A stretch of 64,000 nucleotides of DNA from Corylus avellana (GCF_901000735.1 NC_081546.1:8210254-8274253); one strand, 5' to 3'; shown: positions 1-11,372, counted from the stretch's first letter. The notes: generated by a model not told the origin, from the letters alone. Numbers and translations are program-made.

Positions 1-537
1 TTTTACTTATTTATTCATTTGATTTTTTTTTTCCCATTTTCTTGCTCAGTTGTACTTTTAGCCTTTTGCAAGTGACTGTTCAGACCCCACTGAGGTAGGC
101 CATGTAAGACTGAGCTCATACTTTCACTAGGCACAAAGTTTTGGTGCTCATGTCACTCACATATTTCTTTTCAACTTTACTTTTTAAATTTTGATTTGTG
201 AAAACAGACAAGGATGAGGGGGGAGGATTGGGGGAAACTCCGCATTAAAACCCTTACTAGTATGAGATTTTAAAAAATTTGCAGGCCAGACCCCACCCAT
301 AATGTGGTCTGCCCTTGGCTATGGATGTACTGTTTTGTTGGGTGATTTTAGGCCTTTTTCAATTTTAAAAATTAGCTTAAAATGTGAAGTTTTCTCTTAC
401 ACTTATAAAGTGACTATCAGCCTCTTCTATAATTGATGTAAAATAATCTTAACAGTCTCCTCCTCATACCTGGAGTTTTAGGTTGGAGTAGAAATAACCC
501 GTTTCTCCCGTATACAGTTGAGCCAAGACTTGTTGGT
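1..537. other. Intergenic stretch, nothing recognised
   Basis: No open frame of useful length and no family I recognise. The right edge at 530-537 is one copy of the 8-bp target duplication of the neighbouring hAT element. Confidence 0.5.
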
Positions 538-1488
538 CAGTGGCGGATCCAGTACTTAATTCTACCAGGGGCGTCAATAAAATAATAAAATATAATGATA
601 AATTTTTTTTTTTCTTTATATATTATATTTTTATTATAATATGATAAATACAATAAAAAAAATATATTATACCACAATATATGTATCACAAAAAGCATAT
701 TTATGTGCTAAATTGATATATTAGTTACCATGTAGGCACTAGTACAAAAGTAAAGGAAAATACAAAATACAAAGTGCCTAAAATTGCATTTTATGCGGTC
801 TTAGAAAAACAAAACCATCAAGTATCAAATCTGAATCGAAGCTTTCAGCAATTTCCCTTTCAATGTAGACAAGTAAATTATCTTCAAGAAATTCATCTTC
901 CATTTTGTTACGAAGTATTGTTTTAATAATTGTTTACTTCTCATACTCTAATGATATTATAATAAAATTATTAGCATATTCCGATAGCTATTAGTCTAAA
1001 ATGAATTAATAAAAAGAACAAATCTAAGATTGGCAATAATCTTCTGAAACTCATTGATGCTTGACAAAATCCCAAAGTATAAAAAACACACCAAACAAAA
1101 AAAAAAATAGCAATATTGTTTTAGAATAAGATAAACAAAATGATGAAAATGAGAGATATATCTCAATTAAAAAGCTTAAATTATAACAAAGACAAATCAA
1201 GGCGTTAATGGCTTTAATTATAAGCTTTACTCTCAACTTACTCGGTTGGGTACTTGGATTATGACAAGAAAATACCAAATATTGATAAATAAACATTAAA
1301 TTTCTGGACTTCTTTTTTTTAATGTGAAACCAAGAAACCGAAACAGATGGAGGAGGTTTTTTTTTTTTTTTTTTTTACCTGGGGCAGTAAACAATTTATG
1401 CCAAAAAATTACGTAAAAAAATTTTTTTTAATTTTTTTTTACCAGGGGCGACCACCCCCAAGTCGCCCCCCTCTTCTCTCCGCCACTA
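538..1488 (-). mobile_element. hAT-superfamily DNA transposon, defective, with 8-bp target duplication
   Basis: The ends are inverted: the left end reads CAGTGGCGGA and the right end, reverse-complemented, reads TAGTGGCGGA. The 8-bp sequence TTGTTGGT lies directly outside both ends (530-537 and 1489-1496). Eight-base target duplications and short ends of the (C/T)A-G type are hAT hallmarks. The body is about 950 bp, very AT-rich, and keeps only the tail of a transposase on the minus strand (778-930), so it cannot move itself. A subterminal motif ACCAGGGGCG occurs near both ends, as expected for transposase binding repeats (inference). Confidence 0.85.
778..930 (-). pseudogene. hAT transposase C-terminal remnant
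   Basis: Read on the minus strand, about 50 codons stay open and end at a stop at 778-780. The peptide contains TIIKTILRNKMEDEFLEDN followed closely by LLVYIEREIAESFDSD. This pattern (basic LRN-M, acidic stretch, then a YIERE helix) resembles the extreme C-terminus, the dimerisation segment, of plant TTF-zinc-finger hAT transposases. No DNA-binding finger or catalytic core is left. The family call rests on my memory of this tail plus the hAT-type ends around it. Confidence 0.65.
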
Positions 1489-1562
1489 TTGTTGGTTGAA
1501 TACTGGCTCTAATACCAGTGTTGGGTGGTATTAGACTCGTCTCAACCCCAAAAACTAGTTCA

Positions 1563-1696
1563 AAATGTGAGTTATGATCATATTTTATTGGTTGTATAAG
1601 CGTTTGAAATTATTGATGGGTTTTGCATATGATTATTGGTTTTTAATCTGAATTTTCAAAATGCTTTCCAGTTAAGTTAGTTAAAATAGTTATGTG
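1563..1696 (+). repeat. Direct copy of the first part of intron 1 of the GT31 gene
   Basis: These 134 bp match 3253-3386, just downstream of exon 1 of the glycosyltransferase gene, without gaps and with about five mismatches counted by eye. No exon-1-like sequence precedes this upstream copy. Confidence 0.85.
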
Positions 1697-2030
1697 TTAC
1701 ATAAGCATCAAAGAACACAATGTCTCATCTTTATTTGTTATCTAAGCCTCAAAGCAGCTGTTCGTCTGAGTGAGCCAACTTAAGCATGTCAACAACATCA
1801 CTGTCATTGGAGGTCACTAGAAGTTCTAGCCGCCACCAAAAGTCGCCGGCCATCTATAATTTTTTATAAGAAAATGTTGGGTATTTTTCTAATGTTTTTA
1901 TGATCTTTGGTATATTATTTTTTAAAAAAGCAAAAAAAAAACTATTCTTATTTCTCTCACTTAATTTTTAAAAAATAATATCCACATAAAATGATGAAAA
2001 TACAAGAAGAATAACTAGCATTTTTCTTTT
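1697..2030. other. Intergenic stretch, nothing recognised
   Basis: AT-rich, no supported gene. The last nine bases (2022-2030, TTTTCTTTT) are the left target duplication of the next MITE. Confidence 0.4.
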
Positions 2031-2515
2031 GGGTTAAATACTAAATTCTCCCTTGGGGTTTTGTTACTTTATTTCCCCCCTTAAGATTTGATTTTTATCA
2101 CAGGAGGTCCTTATGGTTTTGATAATAGATCAAATTAATCCTCTGTCAGTTGACTGTTAGTTGACTTAATAGAAATTCACCTTGACCAATTAAATGTTGA
2201 CACGTGGCACATATTAAAATTTTGTTTTTTTTTTGGCCAAAGCCACCCTCAAATGGCCAAGAGCCACCCCCAATTTTTTTTTTTTTTTTTTTTTTAAATA
2301 TATATATTTTTTATTTTAAAAAAAATTTAAGTAGGTATCACGTGTCAACATTTGATTGGTCCGTGTGGATTTCCGTTAAGTCAACTAATGGTCAACTGAC
2401 AAAAGGACTAAGTTGATTTATTATTAAAACCACATGGATCTCCTGTGATAAAAATCAAACCCTAGAAAAGAAAAAATAAAGCAACAAAATTTTAGGGGTA
2501 TTTAATATTTAACCA
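2031..2515. mobile_element. Long-inverted-repeat MITE, Mutator (MULE) type
   Basis: The two halves are imperfect reverse complements over roughly 170 bp each: the left arm starts GGTTAAATACTAAAT and the right arm ends in ATATTTAACC, and inner blocks such as TTTGATTTTTATCACAGGAG are mirrored. TTTTCTTTT occurs outside both ends (2022-2030 and 2516-2524), a 9-bp target duplication as MULEs make, though it is low complexity. No coding capacity. It ends about 290 bp before the glycosyltransferase start codon, so it may sit in that promoter. Confidence 0.75.
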
Positions 2516-2807
2516 TTTTCTTTTTTATATGAGTCAATTTTTTTTAAAAAAAAATAGCTGAAATTATTTTTAAAAATATCTGTTTACGAAAAACAGTTTC
2601 CTCCAAACATGTGAAGTCAAAAGATGAAAAAGTCAATGGAGGAAGAAAGAAAGAACCGATTCAACTGCAAGATAGTAATGGTGTATTGCTTCTTTCCGAC
2701 AGAAACTCAAACACTTCCAGCACAAGTAGTGTGTCCGTCACGATACACCCATTTCACACTGTGTGTCCGACACTCTGATCCCTGTCGCCATTGCAAAATT
2801 CACGAAA

Positions 2808-5800
2808 ATGCCACTCTTCTCTCACAGTCACCGCCCCTCACCCTCTCTTCCCACCTCCTACTCCTCCAAACCCCTGAAGCCCCAAAAACTCAATTCTGCC
2901 CCTCCCTCCTCCCGCCTCCCCCTGCCCATTCTCGTCTTTTCACTCCTCTGCTTCCTTTTCGGCCTTACCGGCACAATCTTCGCCGTCTCCACTCTCCGCC
3001 GCCCCAGACCCGTGCCCGTCTTCCGATGCGGCCGATCCGAAGACACTTTCCGGGCATTCTACACGGCCTCCAGTTCTCGGCAGCTCGGAGATCATGGGGG
3101 CATGGTGGAGCGCCCTAAGGTTATTGGGTTCGTCGGAATCCAGACCGGGTTCGGCTCCGCTGATCGCCGGGCAGCCCTGCGGAGTACTTGGTTTCCTTCC
3201 GACCCAGATGGACTTTTGAGGTATCTGACTTCTTTCTTCAGCTAAATCATTGAAATGTGGGTTATGATCATATTTTATTGGTTGTATAAGCGTTTGAAAT
3301 CATTGATGGGTTTTGCATATGATTATTGGTTGTTAATCTGAATTTTCATAATGCTTTCCATTTAAGTTAGTTAAAATAGTTATGTGGTAACATTTAGGAA
3401 TTTTCGGTTAGAGGTTAATGGAATTTTATAACTTTTTTTTTTTTTTTTTTTGATAGGTAATGGAATTTTATAACATAAAATATTGAGTTGTAGTAACTCA
3501 CTGAAAAGGGAAGAATTAGTATATGCTGTGTTGCCTTATCTTATAAAAATTTAAAGATTTATCTTGGAAAAATCTTTGCAAGAAGAATACGTAGGCTAGA
3601 GTTTTGGATGGTAGCTTCTTAGAGAGTACTAGGCCTCCTTAACAACAAGAGTTGTTGAGCTAAATTTCATAGATGATTTTATTAATTCCATGGCTCGTCT
3701 TAAATGGACTTACATGATGATAATGAGATAGCAATACTAATCCTAAGATAACAATGATAACAATTATAATCCAAAATCTGATAATAAAGACGAGCCAAAT
3801 AGTCGATCCTCCCAGCTTGCATATCTTCTCTATTCAGCTAGCCATGAAAGAAGAAAGAGTTCCCACTGATCTTTACTTCCTCATCCAGGCAAGACTCCGA
3901 GCCCATAACATCATCCCCTATTAAAGTTGACATTGTCCTTATGGTCAAAAGAAAGGAACCAAAGCTAAAATCTTCTAACTTATCCCAAGTGGCTGTATCA
4001 GGAGAATAACCTTGCAAATGGAATAGAAGTTCTTCATCTATTGGGTTGCCACCTTTGTCCAAGACTATTTGTGGGAAGAGGTCATGGTCCTCTTCATGCA
4101 TGAGGGATTCTGCTTAGCTCTTCTAATTCAATAACAAGAGATCTCTTGTTATTGAAAATGGAGGGTCAAGTTTAAAGTCTCTTATTTTATCATGGAGGAG
4201 GTGGCTTTTTAAATGAAACTAATAGACATCTCTCAAACGGCATTTGCACAATGTCTTCCTCCTCTTGTTCTTCCTTTTCTTCTAACATTCACTGAGTTTT
4301 AATGGCTCAACAGGCAGCATTTTTGGTGCCCTTGTTAACACTTGTTCTACAAGTATTAAGTAATCGCAACAGCCCCATACTGTTGACGGAGGGTGAGCTT
4401 GGGGTTGGGGTATGCTTGGTCTGCCCTTGAAGAATTATGGCTGCACAGAGCATGTGCGGATATATAAGCCCCACATAGGTCACATGCTAGCTACCCTCTC
4501 ACCCCTCTCACCATCTTCATGTTCTTTTTCTGCCCCTATAACTCTCCCAACTCCTTTGTTTCGCATGGCCCAAAACAGAGATGAACAGAGGAGCTGTTGT
4601 GGCTGTGAATGCACACACTATGTGTGTGCTGACTCAATAATTAAGATATGGTAAAAAACACAAGGACATACTTATGAATGAGACCCTTGAAGACTTCGTT
4701 CATGAGATAGTGGAATGTGGATGGGGCGTTGGTAAGCCAAATGGCATGACGCGAAACTCGTAGGGTGCATGATGTGTTCTGAATGCAGTCTTCTCAATGT
4801 CATGCAGGTTCATTCATATTTGATGATAGCCAGACCAGAGATCCATTTTTTTTAAAAAAAAAAAAAATGGGCCCCATGCAGCTCATCAATGATTGGTGTA
4901 GGAAATTTATTCTTAAGCTTGATTTGGTTCAAGGCCTGATAATCGATGCAAAGCCTCCAAAACCCATCATGCTTTTTACCAATAGGACAGGGGATGAATA
5001 TGGGCTGGTATTGGGCTGAACGACTCCAGACTTTAGAACATCAGAAACTAGGGGTCTGTTTGGGAAAATTTTCAAAAATAGTGTTCATTTCTCAAATGCT
5101 GAACGAGTCCGGACTCTAGATGCTGCATTGTGGCTTTCAATAAATCATGTTTGTATTGGGTGAACCTTTTCCCATGTTGGTTGGAACTAGTTTTTGTATA
5201 AAAGATATATGTTGTCACATTTCTGTCATTGCACTTTAACCATGAATTACTAATTTATCGTGGAGGGATATAATAAATTTATAATGTGATCCAATGGAAC
5301 TGTTTCATTGCTATCGGGCACAGGTTTCTTGCCTCTTTCTGTTGTAACTCACTATTCCATTCTTCTTTCTCGTTTCATTTATCAACTTTTATGGTTTTAC
5401 CATTTCTGCAATTACATATTCACCTCGTTTACACTTTTTGTAGATTGGAACAAGCTACTGGTTTAGCTTTTAGGTTTGTAATTGGACTATCGAAAAATGC
5501 AAAAAAGATGGCAGAGCTTCATGAAGAGGTGGAGAAGTACAGAGATTTCATGCTTATTGATGTTGTGGAGGAATATTCAAAGCTTCCATACAAATCGTAA
5601 GAGTTGTCTACTTGTACTAGTCCTAATGTTGCTAGCTTGATATTCTTGGCAGCTTATGTGTGATTGCCTTTTCCCCTGCTTTGTAGGCTGGCATTTTTCA
5701 AAGCAGCTTTTGAACATTTTGAAGCAGATTATTATGTCAAAGCTGATGATGACATTTATTTACGCCCAGGTACATTGAAGTGCACATTGATGCTTTAGCT

Positions 5801-8318
5801 AGTCTTATAGATTGCAATGTAATGCTGTTCCTGTAATTTGTCAGATCGGCTATCAACTCTTCTTGCTAAGGAGCGAACACATTCACCGACTTACATTGGA
5901 TGCATGAAGAAAGGACCAGTGATAACTGACCCTAAAAATAAATGGTATTTGGTTTTTTCAAATTGTTTCAAAATTTTGGCTTTGTGATCGCTTAATTGCT
6001 TTCATGAAATACATGTCTTTTGATGCTTCACAATTTACCAGAGGATTTCTAATCACTAAAATTTCAGGTATGAGAAATCCGGACATCTGATTGGAAATGA
6101 ATACTTTTTACATGCTTATGGTCCTATATATGTTCTTTCTGCAGAGGTGGTAGCTTCACTGGCAGCTGCTAGAAATAACAGGTTCATAAATTTTTCCCTT
6201 TATTCTTCTCTTTTTATTACTTGTTATTTTCTCTTTGCCAGTCATTAGATTGTGGTTTTACAATTAACTTTTTCCTGGATAAAATTTGTCCTTAACATAT
6301 GACGTAAGGCACAATTCTTGAAAATCAATAGATCAGTTTGCTTTGCTGGTGGAGTTTTTTAATCTCTTGATTCCTTTACATCTAGTAATTTCTGGCTTTT
6401 CTTGTAATGCATCCAAGCAAATTTCATTGTCCATCAAATAGATTGTCTACTTGATTGCAATAAATCGAGTAAAAGATTGTTCAAATTGACAATCATGATT
6501 AACAATTAATAATTCCAGTTATAACCAGGGCAAAGCTTTGAAAGAAAAAATTTGGACCAGAGCCAATATGTTTATCTTGAAATTGTATAATTTATCCCAT
6601 TATTCCCCATAATTTCACACTCTTGATGTCATATTTAAGAAAAATTTTCTTTGATGCCAGCATATTGTTGACTGATATAAACAATTTGGTCTATATGGTT
6701 ATTTAGATTTGATGTGTATAACTTTTCTATTATTAGTTAAGGGGTGAGTAAGACATGCTAAGCTAATGAGTTATGAATTGATGGTTAGTGTTTGACCAAA
6801 GTCCACCAACTTCCTTTATAAAACTGACAAGGAGGGTACTAACTGGGTTTCTTTGAAGGTGTTGCTGAAAACTGAACACCGCCTGAACCATTTTGTGATT
6901 TCTAATGCTCTAGATCTCCTACAGCTACAATTCTTTTATGATTTACTGGGTTTCTAATATACTTGGCATGGAAAAATGAGAAAGTGTACTTACAAAAAAA
7001 AAGAAGCAATCAGCGTATGCATCACAATCAGTCATCATTTCTGAGAAGCGTCATCTCTCTCTTGCTGACCAACTTTTCCCTCCTCTGCTTCTTTTCTTAG
7101 TTTTGTATGTTTGTGTGTATATATAGATCTATAGCCTTTAGGGGCCCATTTCTTATGCATACTTGCTTTATGAATTACTTACCAAAAAAGAAAAAATAAC
7201 TGAACTAGTAAATTACCAACATCAATCTATCCTACTGAAGCATGAAGTCATATGAATCTTAATGGCATTCATTCATTCTGTTAAATTACCTTGGTCCTTA
7301 GAATAACTTGTAGAATCAAACATTACTATGTCCATTTCTTCTCTCTCTCACTGGAATTTCTTTATTTGTGTTAGTTATACCACGGCAATATCATCTATAC
7401 AACTCTTTAAACTGTAATGTTTTTCTGTGGTTATATTCTGCTTACTGGATGCAATTTCTAGCCTTCAGTTTGAGGATACTTAGCAATGAGGATGTCACAA
7501 TTGGGTCATGGATGCTTGCAATGAATGTCCATCATGAGGATAACAAGGCAATATGTGACCCTCGATGCACACCTACATCTATTGCAGTGTGGGACATCCC
7601 AAAATGTTCAGGTAAATCTACTCTTCAGGACCTTATGCTATTAGTCCATTTCTATACCCAATTCCTAACTTCATGTACTAGTTTAAAGCCTTATGTTTGG
7701 TAACTCATACTTAAATGCTGAAATTTGAAAAGCCTTACTACAATATCTCAACAGAAGTGAGACTGCTGCAAAGTTAAAAGTGTAATTAGCTTTGGTTTAA
7801 ACACAAGCCTCGCAGTATGAGATCGATTTATTTCATGTTATATATAAGAATGTTATTTCAAGATAAGAATGTTATAGACGTCTTGCTCTGAGCTGTTTCT
7901 TTTTATTGTCTTTACCATGTTGTAACACCTTGGCCTTCACCCTGGAAAAGTTGATCACTTACTGCAATTATTCAGATCTGGAAAGCACAGTAATGTTTTT
8001 TCCTGGTCTTAAAAAGAGGATTTGTTAATCTGCATCTAAATATATCTCTCCCATTGGATATCACCCACTCTGAGTTACTTGTCTAACTGTGTAGTTATCC
8101 CAGAGGATTTGAACCGCATTGCAAACGATAACGCAAATTGGCACTTGTTTATTGAACTTGGTTTTCCAAGTCTTTTTGATTTACCTGTACATTGTGCTCA
8201 AAAATATGAAAACTGTTGAAAATATTCAGGTTTATGCGACCCAGCTACAAGGTTGAAGGAGCTTCACGAGATTAGTATGTGCTCCAAAAGTCCAACCTTG
8301 CCTCCTGATGACAGATAG
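2808..8318 (+). CDS. B3GALT12: Probable beta-1,3-galactosyltransferase 12/14-type (GT31), complete, 7 exons
   Basis: Type II Golgi enzyme predicted to transfer galactose from UDP-Gal in beta-1,3 linkage to glycan acceptors. Exons: 2808-3220, 5444-5596, 5687-5769, 5845-5944, 6068-6181, 7469-7611, 8230-8318. They sum to 1095 nt (364 aa plus stop), and all introns are GT-AG. A single membrane segment lies at about residues 39-60 ([17 protein letters not shown]) after a Pro/Ser-rich cytosolic tail. The donor-binding triad is KADDDIY (D209-D211), and the [10 protein letters not shown] motif around 294-303 is typical of GT31. FRCGRSED, the GFVGIQTGF block and the end [12 protein letters not shown] match the small plant clade of At2g26100 and At1g53290 as I recall it; these lack a galectin domain, as here. 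The start at 2808 is the first in-frame ATG; the open frame runs upstream to a GTG at 2763. The acceptor is unknown, and arabinogalactan or N-glycan roles are inference. Confidence 0.92.
3253..3386 (+). repeat. Intron 1 segment duplicated upstream of the gene
   Basis: Partner of 1563-1696, same orientation, about 96 percent identical by eye. It begins 33 bp after the exon 1 donor site. Confidence 0.85.
3838..4101 (-). pseudogene. Ty3/gypsy chromodomain-like remnant in intron 1
   Basis: An 87-codon minus-strand frame contains [19 protein letters not shown], then [18 protein letters not shown]. The pattern (P-x-x-V/I-L-D, a charged strand, W/L-Q-G, then ATW followed by an acidic stretch) is that of the degenerate chromodomain at the end of plant gypsy integrases. 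It lies downstream, in minus-strand terms, of the reverse transcriptase fragment at 4670-5025, the order expected in a gypsy pol gene, but protease, RNase H and most of the integrase are missing between them. Could be a chance frame, but order and strand agree. Confidence 0.55.
4127..4156. repeat. Perfect 30-bp palindrome
   Basis: Each 15-base half reads TTCAATAACAAGAGA against its own complement, with no spacer. It sits next to the gypsy remnant inside intron 1 of the GT31 gene. Confidence 0.9.
4670..5025 (-). pseudogene. Ty3/gypsy reverse transcriptase fragment in intron 1
   Basis: Reverse-complement translation gives [19 protein letters not shown], then [16 protein letters not shown], and after an A/T-rich interruption DLWSGYHQI and EFRVMPFGL. 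These are the standard gypsy RT blocks ([50 protein letters not shown]). The catalytic YxDD block is absent and stops interrupt the frame, so it is dead. It belongs with the chromodomain remnant at 3838-4101 as one internally deleted element inserted antisense in intron 1. Confidence 0.85.
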
Positions 8319-8731
8319 AGCCTGTCTGGCATGAAATCACACTCTACTGTCTCTACATGCTGGAAATACAGGAAGATCTACTTGCTTAACTGGGACTTTT
8401 TGTCTCGTAGAGAAAAAAATAGGTCTTTGAAGCTACCTTCTGAAGACACGACATCTCCTTTAGTAGCCTTCCATCAATGCTTGTTGTGCAAGCAATGTAC
8501 TCTTATTGAACTTCCCCCATGACATCTTCCTTGGATGATTCCACTCGTTAATGTACAGCACCAGTGAATGGTAAGGTGTCAGTACCAAAAGAATATATGA
8601 TTAAGATTGTGGTTACCACTTTGCGCAGACAACTGGATTTGAAGATTGATAAGGTGTGTGTGTGTTTGTATGCACCTGATTATGATGCCTTTGGATTGCA
8701 ATGTTGGTTGGAGTTGTCAAGTAATCTTCGA
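8319..8731 (+). other. 3' region of the GT31 gene
   Basis: Follows the TAG stop at 8316-8318. Mixed composition, no repeat recognised, presumably 3' untranslated sequence. No canonical AATAAA was seen close to the stop, so the cleavage site is unknown. Confidence 0.4.
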
Positions 8732-8923
8732 TGAGTAATTCTATTTATAGTAGACTTCTGTATAACTGCTATACAACCGGATAGTGTGGCAGTAAAATCA
8801 ACTTTTGGGTCAACACAAAAACAAGAGTTGATCTAAGAATTGATTTTTACTACCACCTTATCCAGTTATATAGCAGTTGTACTTGAGTATACTAAATAGT
8901 AAATAGCCTTGCTCATCTTTGAT
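8732..8923. mobile_element. Inverted-repeat MITE
   Basis: Left arm (GATGAGTAATTCTATTTA, then a block around TATACAACCGGATA) is mirrored at the right end (GATGAGCAAGGCTATTTA on the other strand, and AACTGGATAAGG). The arms are about 85 bp each, with a short loop. No clear target duplication. Confidence 0.65.
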
Positions 8924-9360
8924 TCATGTTATAATTTTAACTGTTTAAGGTATGCATTTGAATGGCACATGAAAATGGAAATTGTTACACTGTATATTTT
9001 GTTGTTTCCATGGCATAAAATTTAATTCGATGCGAAGAACAAGTTAATTAATTAGGAGCTAATAAGCTTTCATAAGGATTATCCTTGCAACTGCAAGGCA
9101 GAGCATTCACATTGGCCTCAACAAATTAGCATTTTAGCTATTTTAACTAGCAATGTAACAAAAAATGCTCCACATTCGGCTCAACAAAATGACTAGGGAT
9201 TTGTTCAGTTGCTCTAGTGCTCAACAAATTTGATGAGCATTGTAGCTCAGCAAATCCTTATTTATATTAATACTAAAAGTAATTTTGCTCTCTCTTCCTT
9301 GGAAATACGAAAAATAAATAAATAAATAATATTTTAAATATAAAAGTGAAAGTGAATAGT
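8924..9360. other. Repeat-like intergenic sequence
   Basis: Degenerate motifs of the type CTCAACAAAT occur several times between 9115 and 9255, which looks like an old small transposon. I cannot fix its ends. Confidence 0.3.
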
Positions 9361-9420
9361 TGAAAGGTTAAGCGGGATGTAGGTGATTTGTGAAAGGTTG
9401 AGCTGGATGTAGGTGATTTG
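9361..9420 (+). repeat. Two-unit tandem repeat of 30 bp
   Basis: 9361-9390 and 9391-9420 are the same 30-mer with two differences; the unit opens TGAAAGGTT and closes GTAGGTGATTTG. Confidence 0.9.
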
Positions 9421-10841
9421 AAAAAGTTGACAGCTAAAATAAAAAAAATGTATTTGTTAAGAATATCATAAAATTGAATTTTTATATTGAATTTTCCCCC
9501 CAACTCTCCTCCTTGGTAACCACCCATTGGCTCTCCTCCCAATGGTCTTTTTGGTCTAGCTTGGGAGTGTTTTATTATGATTATGTATACCCTTAAACGC
9601 TAAGCATTTTTTGGATTTTTGTTTAAGAAATAGAACTTTTAAGTCAAAAAAATATTTTTTGGGATAAGCTTTATTTTATAGATTTTGTTAAAAGTATGTT
9701 TTGGTCATTTTTTGACTTTTTAGACCCCTAAAATCGTTTTCAATTTTTTTTTTTATCAAACTGATACTTTTTTTCTCAAACAAACTTTTTGAGCGTTAAA
9801 TGTACTTTTAGGCCCTTCAAACACACACACAAACAGACTCTTAGTGCCACTTTGTTACATGTTTTAGGTTTAAGTACTTAATTAAGTTGTCTTGTATTAT
9901 TTATGTTTAGACTTGAGGTTGCTAGTATTATGAACATGAGTGTAACACCCCAAAATTAAATTATTACGATAAGAATGATATGAGACAAACTAAAATATCC
10001 TCCATAATGTCATTAAGGATCATCAATACAAACTTAAAGCTTCCAAAGAGAAATACTACAATATTTAACTTCTATTTAATCTACATAGCCTGATAATACA
10101 AGCCATTTGTTCAGCATCTTCATCTCAGCAAAATATTTAACTCTACAATCTGGCAATCTTACTAATTCGTAAAAGACCGAAGTGTTTCACAAGTTGAAAA
10201 GTAACTGCGTAATTCTACAGCTTAATAAGTAAATTATTACATAACTTGTTATATGATAAGCCTTAGGTATCAAAACGTATTATGTAAACTTTGATAATTG
10301 AGAATGTCATGGCTTTTACACAATTAAGAGGTGTTGCCTCTATTATTATGCTGATAGAAAAATTTTGGCTTATTTTGAGATAGAGCAAACATAATTCTAG
10401 GAACAATTCACAATATGACTTAATGTAGAAATCATGTAAGTGTGAATTTTGTAACTAAATGTACACCGTCGTAACTTTTCTCCATATGGTTTGTTCAAGC
10501 TCTTAGCCCCTTCTCAATAAAATTGACGCTTTCTCGAAAGACTAGTAATACAATATCAGTGATTCAAATATTGCCGCATATTGTCAATTACTAATAACCC
10601 GACCATGTCAAACCACATACATGATAATCACATTGGCATTGGCCGAGGGTGGCTGGTGGCCCACCCCTACCAGGAGTTTCCCTTTTATTAAAAAAGAATT
10701 ATTATTATTTTTTTAATAAAATTTAAAAATATTATTTTTATGTTAAAATTTAATCCAAATAAATAAGTTGCACAGAGGTATACCAAATTCTCACTATTTG
10801 TTTTTCAAATATGTAGGTCTGGAGACTGGAGCTAGGAGCTA
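9421..10841. other. Intergenic, old transposon debris
   Basis: 9575-9845 contains words of the MITE family better seen at 11560-11765 and 29800-30034 (for example CAAACTTTTTGAGCGTTAAA). 9942 onward begins with GTGTAACACCCC, a start often seen in plant gypsy LTRs, but I find no matching end or target duplication. No gene. Confidence 0.3.
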
Positions 10842-11372
10842 CGGACAAATCAGCAATAAATATTTTCAGAATTAAAACCGGAAGCTTTTTTTTGCCATTT
10901 GGAGAACTTCATTAAAGACAAAGTTTTGGCTGTAATACATCTCGTCACCTCCCTTTCAAGTTTCAACTCCTTCATATATATATATAAACGTTATTTCTCC
11001 TTTCAGTCTTCACACTCACTCGCTTGCTTTCCGTCACCGTCATCATTATCGACGACGTCGTTGTTTTCACTGACGTGTTTTGCCGACAGTACGGAGGGCA
11101 AGAGCGAGAGTTGTGGGGCGTCGCTGTCGGACTCGGCGTCGACGGTGATGGCCGGCATTGAGTATGTGGGTTCGGCGGTGAAGATGGGGTCGCCGGAGAA
11201 CGGGGTTTGTGGGGTTGTGGAGGGAGGAGGGTGTAATTATGAGGTGGGAGTAGGGGAGAGCGTGGACGACTGTGATGGAGAGGAGTTGGATGATAATGAT
11301 GATGATGATGATGAGTGGCTGGGAAGTCTGCTCAGCTGGGACCCACCGCAGGTTGATGATCATTGCCGTTGA
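10842..11372 (+). pseudogene. Truncated upstream paralogue of the acidic Ser-rich protein gene
   Basis: Three blocks match the intact copy in order: 10842-10877 with 14769-14804 (GGACAAATCARCAATAAATA), the leader around 10897-10945 with 14832-14885 (GACAAAGTTTTGGCT), and 11005-11372 with the second half of the 15112-15663 coding region. The section encoding the first ~85 residues and its ATG is missing: leader sequence joins directly to the Ser-rich stretch. The remaining frame is open through KSESCGASLSDSASTVMAG, DDEWLGSLLSWDPPQ and a stop at 11370-11372, but starts only from a non-ATG codon; the first in-frame ATG is within STVMAG. It has an extra Asp run (DDNDDDDD) absent from the downstream copy. 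Could be transcribed, but unlikely to give the full protein. Confidence 0.8.

Noticed and set aside
2763..2807. Extending the GT31 protein to [15 protein letters not shown]
   Set aside because: The codon at 2763 is GTG, not ATG. The ATG at 2808 gives MPLFSH, which fits the family.
2624..3118. 164-codon plus-strand frame overlapping exon 1 of the GT31 gene
   Set aside because: It is a frame-shifted reading of the same exon (Pro/Ser-rich nonsense) and lacks any domain. At most its ATGs act as upstream starts if the mRNA begins before 2624.
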